This document shows, in pieces, positions 62,325 to 64,000 of a DNA stretch of 64,000 nucleotides. The position numbers and the translations under genes were made by a program. The notes beneath the pieces are model-generated. The model saw only the letters and a program-made list of their open reading frames with translations, made no database searches and was not told the origin of the DNA. Numbering within the stretch: position 1 is the first letter of the stretch; each line of letters opens with the position of its first letter. Where the stretch lies: NCBI RefSeq assembly GCF_041200175.1, contig NZ_CP165727.1:3509501-3573500 (forward strand), in the 5' to 3' direction. Origin of the DNA: Streptomyces sp. R33. Its GTDB lineage: Bacteria; Actinomycetota; Actinomycetes; Streptomycetales; Streptomycetaceae.

Positions 62325-62952
62325 ACCCGCCGCCGGCGGGAGAGGGCTCGGCGCGCGCCTTCTCGGATACCTGGAATCGAAGAAGAACCTGGCCGGCAGC
62401 GCCTGCGGCGTGGCCGGGCTGGGCCTGACCCTCACCGGTGTCGCGGGCACGTACTGGCCGGTGGTCGTGGCGGGGCTGTACGGCGCGGGCGCGCTGATCG
62501 CCCCGCCGGAGCGGCCGGCGCCACCGGAGCCGGAGGGTCCCACCGAGCAGCTGAACGGCGTACGGGAGCAGTTCGGCCGGCTGCGGGAGTACGTGGCCGA
62601 GGTGGAGCTGCCCGCTCCGGCCGAGGGGCGGCTCGTGGAGCTGATGGAGCTGTACGGGGCGCTGCTGGAGCCGGGGTGGGTGGCCGACGTCCTGGCCACC
62701 GATCCGGAGTCGGTGCACGCGCTGTCGCGGGCGATCGAGCTGGACGTGCCGGAGTGCGTGGACACGTACAACCGGACGCGCTGGTGGACCCGGCTCACCC
62801 CGGGCGGGGAGTCGCCGGAACGCCACCTGGAGCGGCAGCTGTCGCTGCTGTTCGAGGAGGCGGAACGCGTGACGGCGGACCTCCGCGAAGCAGAGGCCCG
62901 CCGTCAGCAGACGCACACGACCTACCTGGAGGAGCGCGGACAACGCTCCTGA
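62311..62952 (+). CDS. Membrane coiled-coil protein (last gene of the TelA operon)
   Basis: The 213-residue protein has two hydrophobic segments (about 28-62: LAGSACGVAGLGLTLTGVAGTYWPVVVAGLYGAGALIA), a proline-rich link and a helical C-terminal part with LEPGWVADVL and a charged coiled coil (RHLERQLSLLFEEAERVTADLREAEARR). I do not recognise a named family. GTG 62311 has GAGGAG 4 nt upstream and lies inside the vWA gene (14-nt overlap). The tight coupling suggests the four proteins act together. Confidence 0.8.
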   Translation: MATNRPAAGGRGLGARLLGYLESKKNLAGSACGVAGLGLTLTGVAGTYWPVVVAGLYGAGALIAPPERPAPPEPEGPTEQLNGVREQFGRLREYVAEVELPAPAEGRLVELMELYGALLEPGWVADVLATDPESVHALSRAIELDVPECVDTYNRTRWWTRLTPGGESPERHLERQLSLLFEEAERVTADLREAEARRQQTHTTYLEERGQRS

Positions 62953-62977
62953 CAGGTATGACTTCTGGCCGGTGCTG

Positions 62978-63041
62978 CGGTGGGAACCGCTTGGTCGGGG
63001 GCTCCCACAGCGGTGGGCGCCGCTTGGTCGGGGGCTCCCAC
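62978..63041. terminator. Tandem repeated hairpins between convergent genes
   Basis: Two 31-nt copies (62978-63008 and 63011-63041), period 33, differ at 2 positions. Each can fold as GTGGG(A)...(T)CCCAC around a 19-nt loop, so this is a doubled bidirectional terminator or a small duplication of one. Confidence 0.6.
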
Positions 63042-63074
63042 GTTCATTGGCCCTTCTTCAGGGCGCGGCCTGGC

Positions 63075-64000
63075 TCAGCCCAGGCGCTCGACGAGCGCGT
63101 GGTACTGGTCCCACAGCTCCTTGGGAGTGTGGTCGCCGTAGGTGTTCAGGTGCTCGGGGACCAGGGAGGCCTCGTCCCGCCACACCTCCTTGTCGACGGT
63201 GAGGAGGAAGTCCAGGTCCTCGGCCGCGATGTCGAGGCCGTCGGTGTCGAGGGAGGCCACGGTCGGCAGGATGCCGATGGGGGTCTCGACGCCCTCGGCC
63301 TTGCCGTCGAGGCGCTCGACGATCCACTTCAGGACGCGGCTGTTCTCGCCGAAGCCGGGCCACACGAACTTGCCCGCGTCGTTCTTGCGGAACCAGTTCA
63401 CGTAGTAGATCTTCGGGAGCTTGGACTGGTCCTTGCCCTTGGCGACGTCGACCCAGTGGCCCATGTAGTCGCCCATGTTGTAGCCGCAGAACGGCAGCAT
63501 GGCGAACGGGTCGCGGCGCAGCTCGCCGACCTTGCCCTCGGCGGCGGCGGTCTTCTCGGAGGCGATGTTCGAGCCGATGAAGACGCCGTGGTTCCAGTCG
63601 AAGGACTCGGTGACCAGCGGCACGGCGGAGGCGCGGCGGCCGCCGAAGAGGATCGCGGAGACCGGGACGCCCTTGGGGTCCTCCCACTCGGGGGCGATCG
63701 TCGGGCACTGGGACGCCGGGACGGCGAAGCGGGCGTTGGGGTGGGCCGCCGGGGTCTCGGACTGCGGGGTCCAGGCGTTGCCCTTCCAGTCGATGAGCTC
63801 GGCCGGGGGCTCCTCGGTCATGCCCTCCCACCAGACGTCGGAGCCGTCCGGGGTGAGCGCGACGTTGGTGAAGACGGTGTTCGCGTACATCGTCTTCATG
63901 GCGTTGGCGTTGGTGTGCTCGCCGGTGCCGGGCGCGACGCCGAAGAAGCCGGCCTCGGGGTTGATCGCGTACAGGCGACCGTCCTCGCCGAAGCGCATCC
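63075..64000 (-). CDS. pckG: GTP-dependent phosphoenolpyruvate carboxykinase, C-terminal part (5' end outside window)
   Basis: The frame is open to the right edge, so the N-terminal half, with its P-loop, is missing. PEPCK makes PEP from oxaloacetate with GTP, the first step of gluconeogenesis. The visible 308 residues show [23 protein letters not shown], the GTP-type guanine loop [30 protein letters not shown] and [18 protein letters not shown]. These are typical of GTP-type, not ATP-type, PEPCK. The stop is at 63075, after the tandem hairpins of the convergent operon. Confidence 0.95.
   Translation of the reverse strand, partial: MRFGEDGRLYAINPEAGFFGVAPGTGEHTNANAMKTMYANTVFTNVALTPDGSDVWWEGMTEEPPAELIDWKGNAWTPQSETPAAHPNARFAVPASQCPTIAPEWEDPKGVPVSAILFGGRRASAVPLVTESFDWNHGVFIGSNIASEKTAAAEGKVGELRRDPFAMLPFCGYNMGDYMGHWVDVAKGKDQSKLPKIYYVNWFRKNDAGKFVWPGFGENSRVLKWIVERLDGKAEGVETPIGILPTVASLDTDGLDIAAEDLDFLLTVDKEVWRDEASLVPEHLNTYGDHTPKELWDQYHALVERLG

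Noticed and set aside
62978..63041. CRISPR-like or IS-end repeats
   Set aside because: There are only two copies with a 2-nt gap, each a hairpin at a convergent gene end; a terminator explains them better.

Overview
The window is chromosomal DNA from a Streptomyces or a very close relative. The evidence is the very high GC content with strong third-position bias, frequent GTG starts with GTGA/ATGA stop-start overlaps, leaderless promoters, rare TTA codons, and typical families (HTH-DUF5753/DUF397, SpoIIE-type PP2C phosphatase, DasR-type chitinase operator, F420-type nitroreductase). From memory, the order fumC - DUF402 - PP2C - class A PBP - oxyR/ahpCD - phoH - uppS ... pckG resembles the central core region of S. 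coelicolor around SCO5042 down to SCO4979; this was not checked.

Layout. 1-9.6 kb: end of fumC, a DUF402 protein, a large GAF/SpoIIE phosphatase-ATPase with a TTA codon, catalase, a bifunctional penicillin-binding protein, and an SPFH protein coupled to a small ribbon-helix-helix-like protein behind a perfect 16-bp palindrome. 9.7-13.2 kb: a secreted serine hydrolase, then oxyR divergent from ahpC-ahpD (peroxide defence). 13.3-20.2 kb: membrane protein, AI-2E-type transporter, secreted lytic transglycosylase with a structured leader, PIN-PhoH protein, cis-prenyltransferase, aldo/keto reductase. 20.4-27.3 kb: prepilin peptidase, DUF192, SMI1/KNR4, an orphan sugar-binding lipoprotein, secreted unknown, esterase, NTF2-like protein, polysaccharide deacetylase.

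27.6-34.3 kb is an accessory/regulatory stretch: a DHA2 efflux pump divergent from its TetR gene; a RsbW-like protein divergent from an HTH-DUF5753/DUF397 pair; an alpha/beta hydrolase; DUF1348 divergent from a TetR gene with twin palindromes; and a frameshifted membrane gene. 34.3-45.4 kb is one long minus-strand Tad (Flp) pilus locus with zinc-ribbon protein, CpaB, CpaE/TadZ, two TadE-like pseudopilins, TadA, TadB, TadC, an embedded two-component system, Flp pilin, TadG-like protein, lipoprotein and OmpA-domain protein. The prepilin peptidase it needs lies 13 kb away.

45.6-53.2 kb: a GH18 chitinase behind a DasR-like palindrome, a secreted zinc carboxypeptidase, then an IclR-controlled D-amino-acid module (RidA, IclR, PLP deaminase/D-threonine-aldolase-like enzyme, D-aminoacylase). 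53.2-57.8 kb: YdcF-type membrane protein, small conserved protein, deazaflavin-type nitroreductase, macro-domain protein, aminotransferase and a small actinobacterial protein whose Shine-Dalgarno sits in a hairpin. 58.4-63.0 kb: a tightly coupled four-gene operon (anchored binding protein, TelA, binding-protein/vWA lipoprotein, membrane coiled-coil protein) that is the best candidate here for an uncharacterised system. The window ends inside GTP-dependent PEP carboxykinase. I saw no rRNA, tRNA, CRISPR array, insertion sequence or secondary-metabolite cluster.
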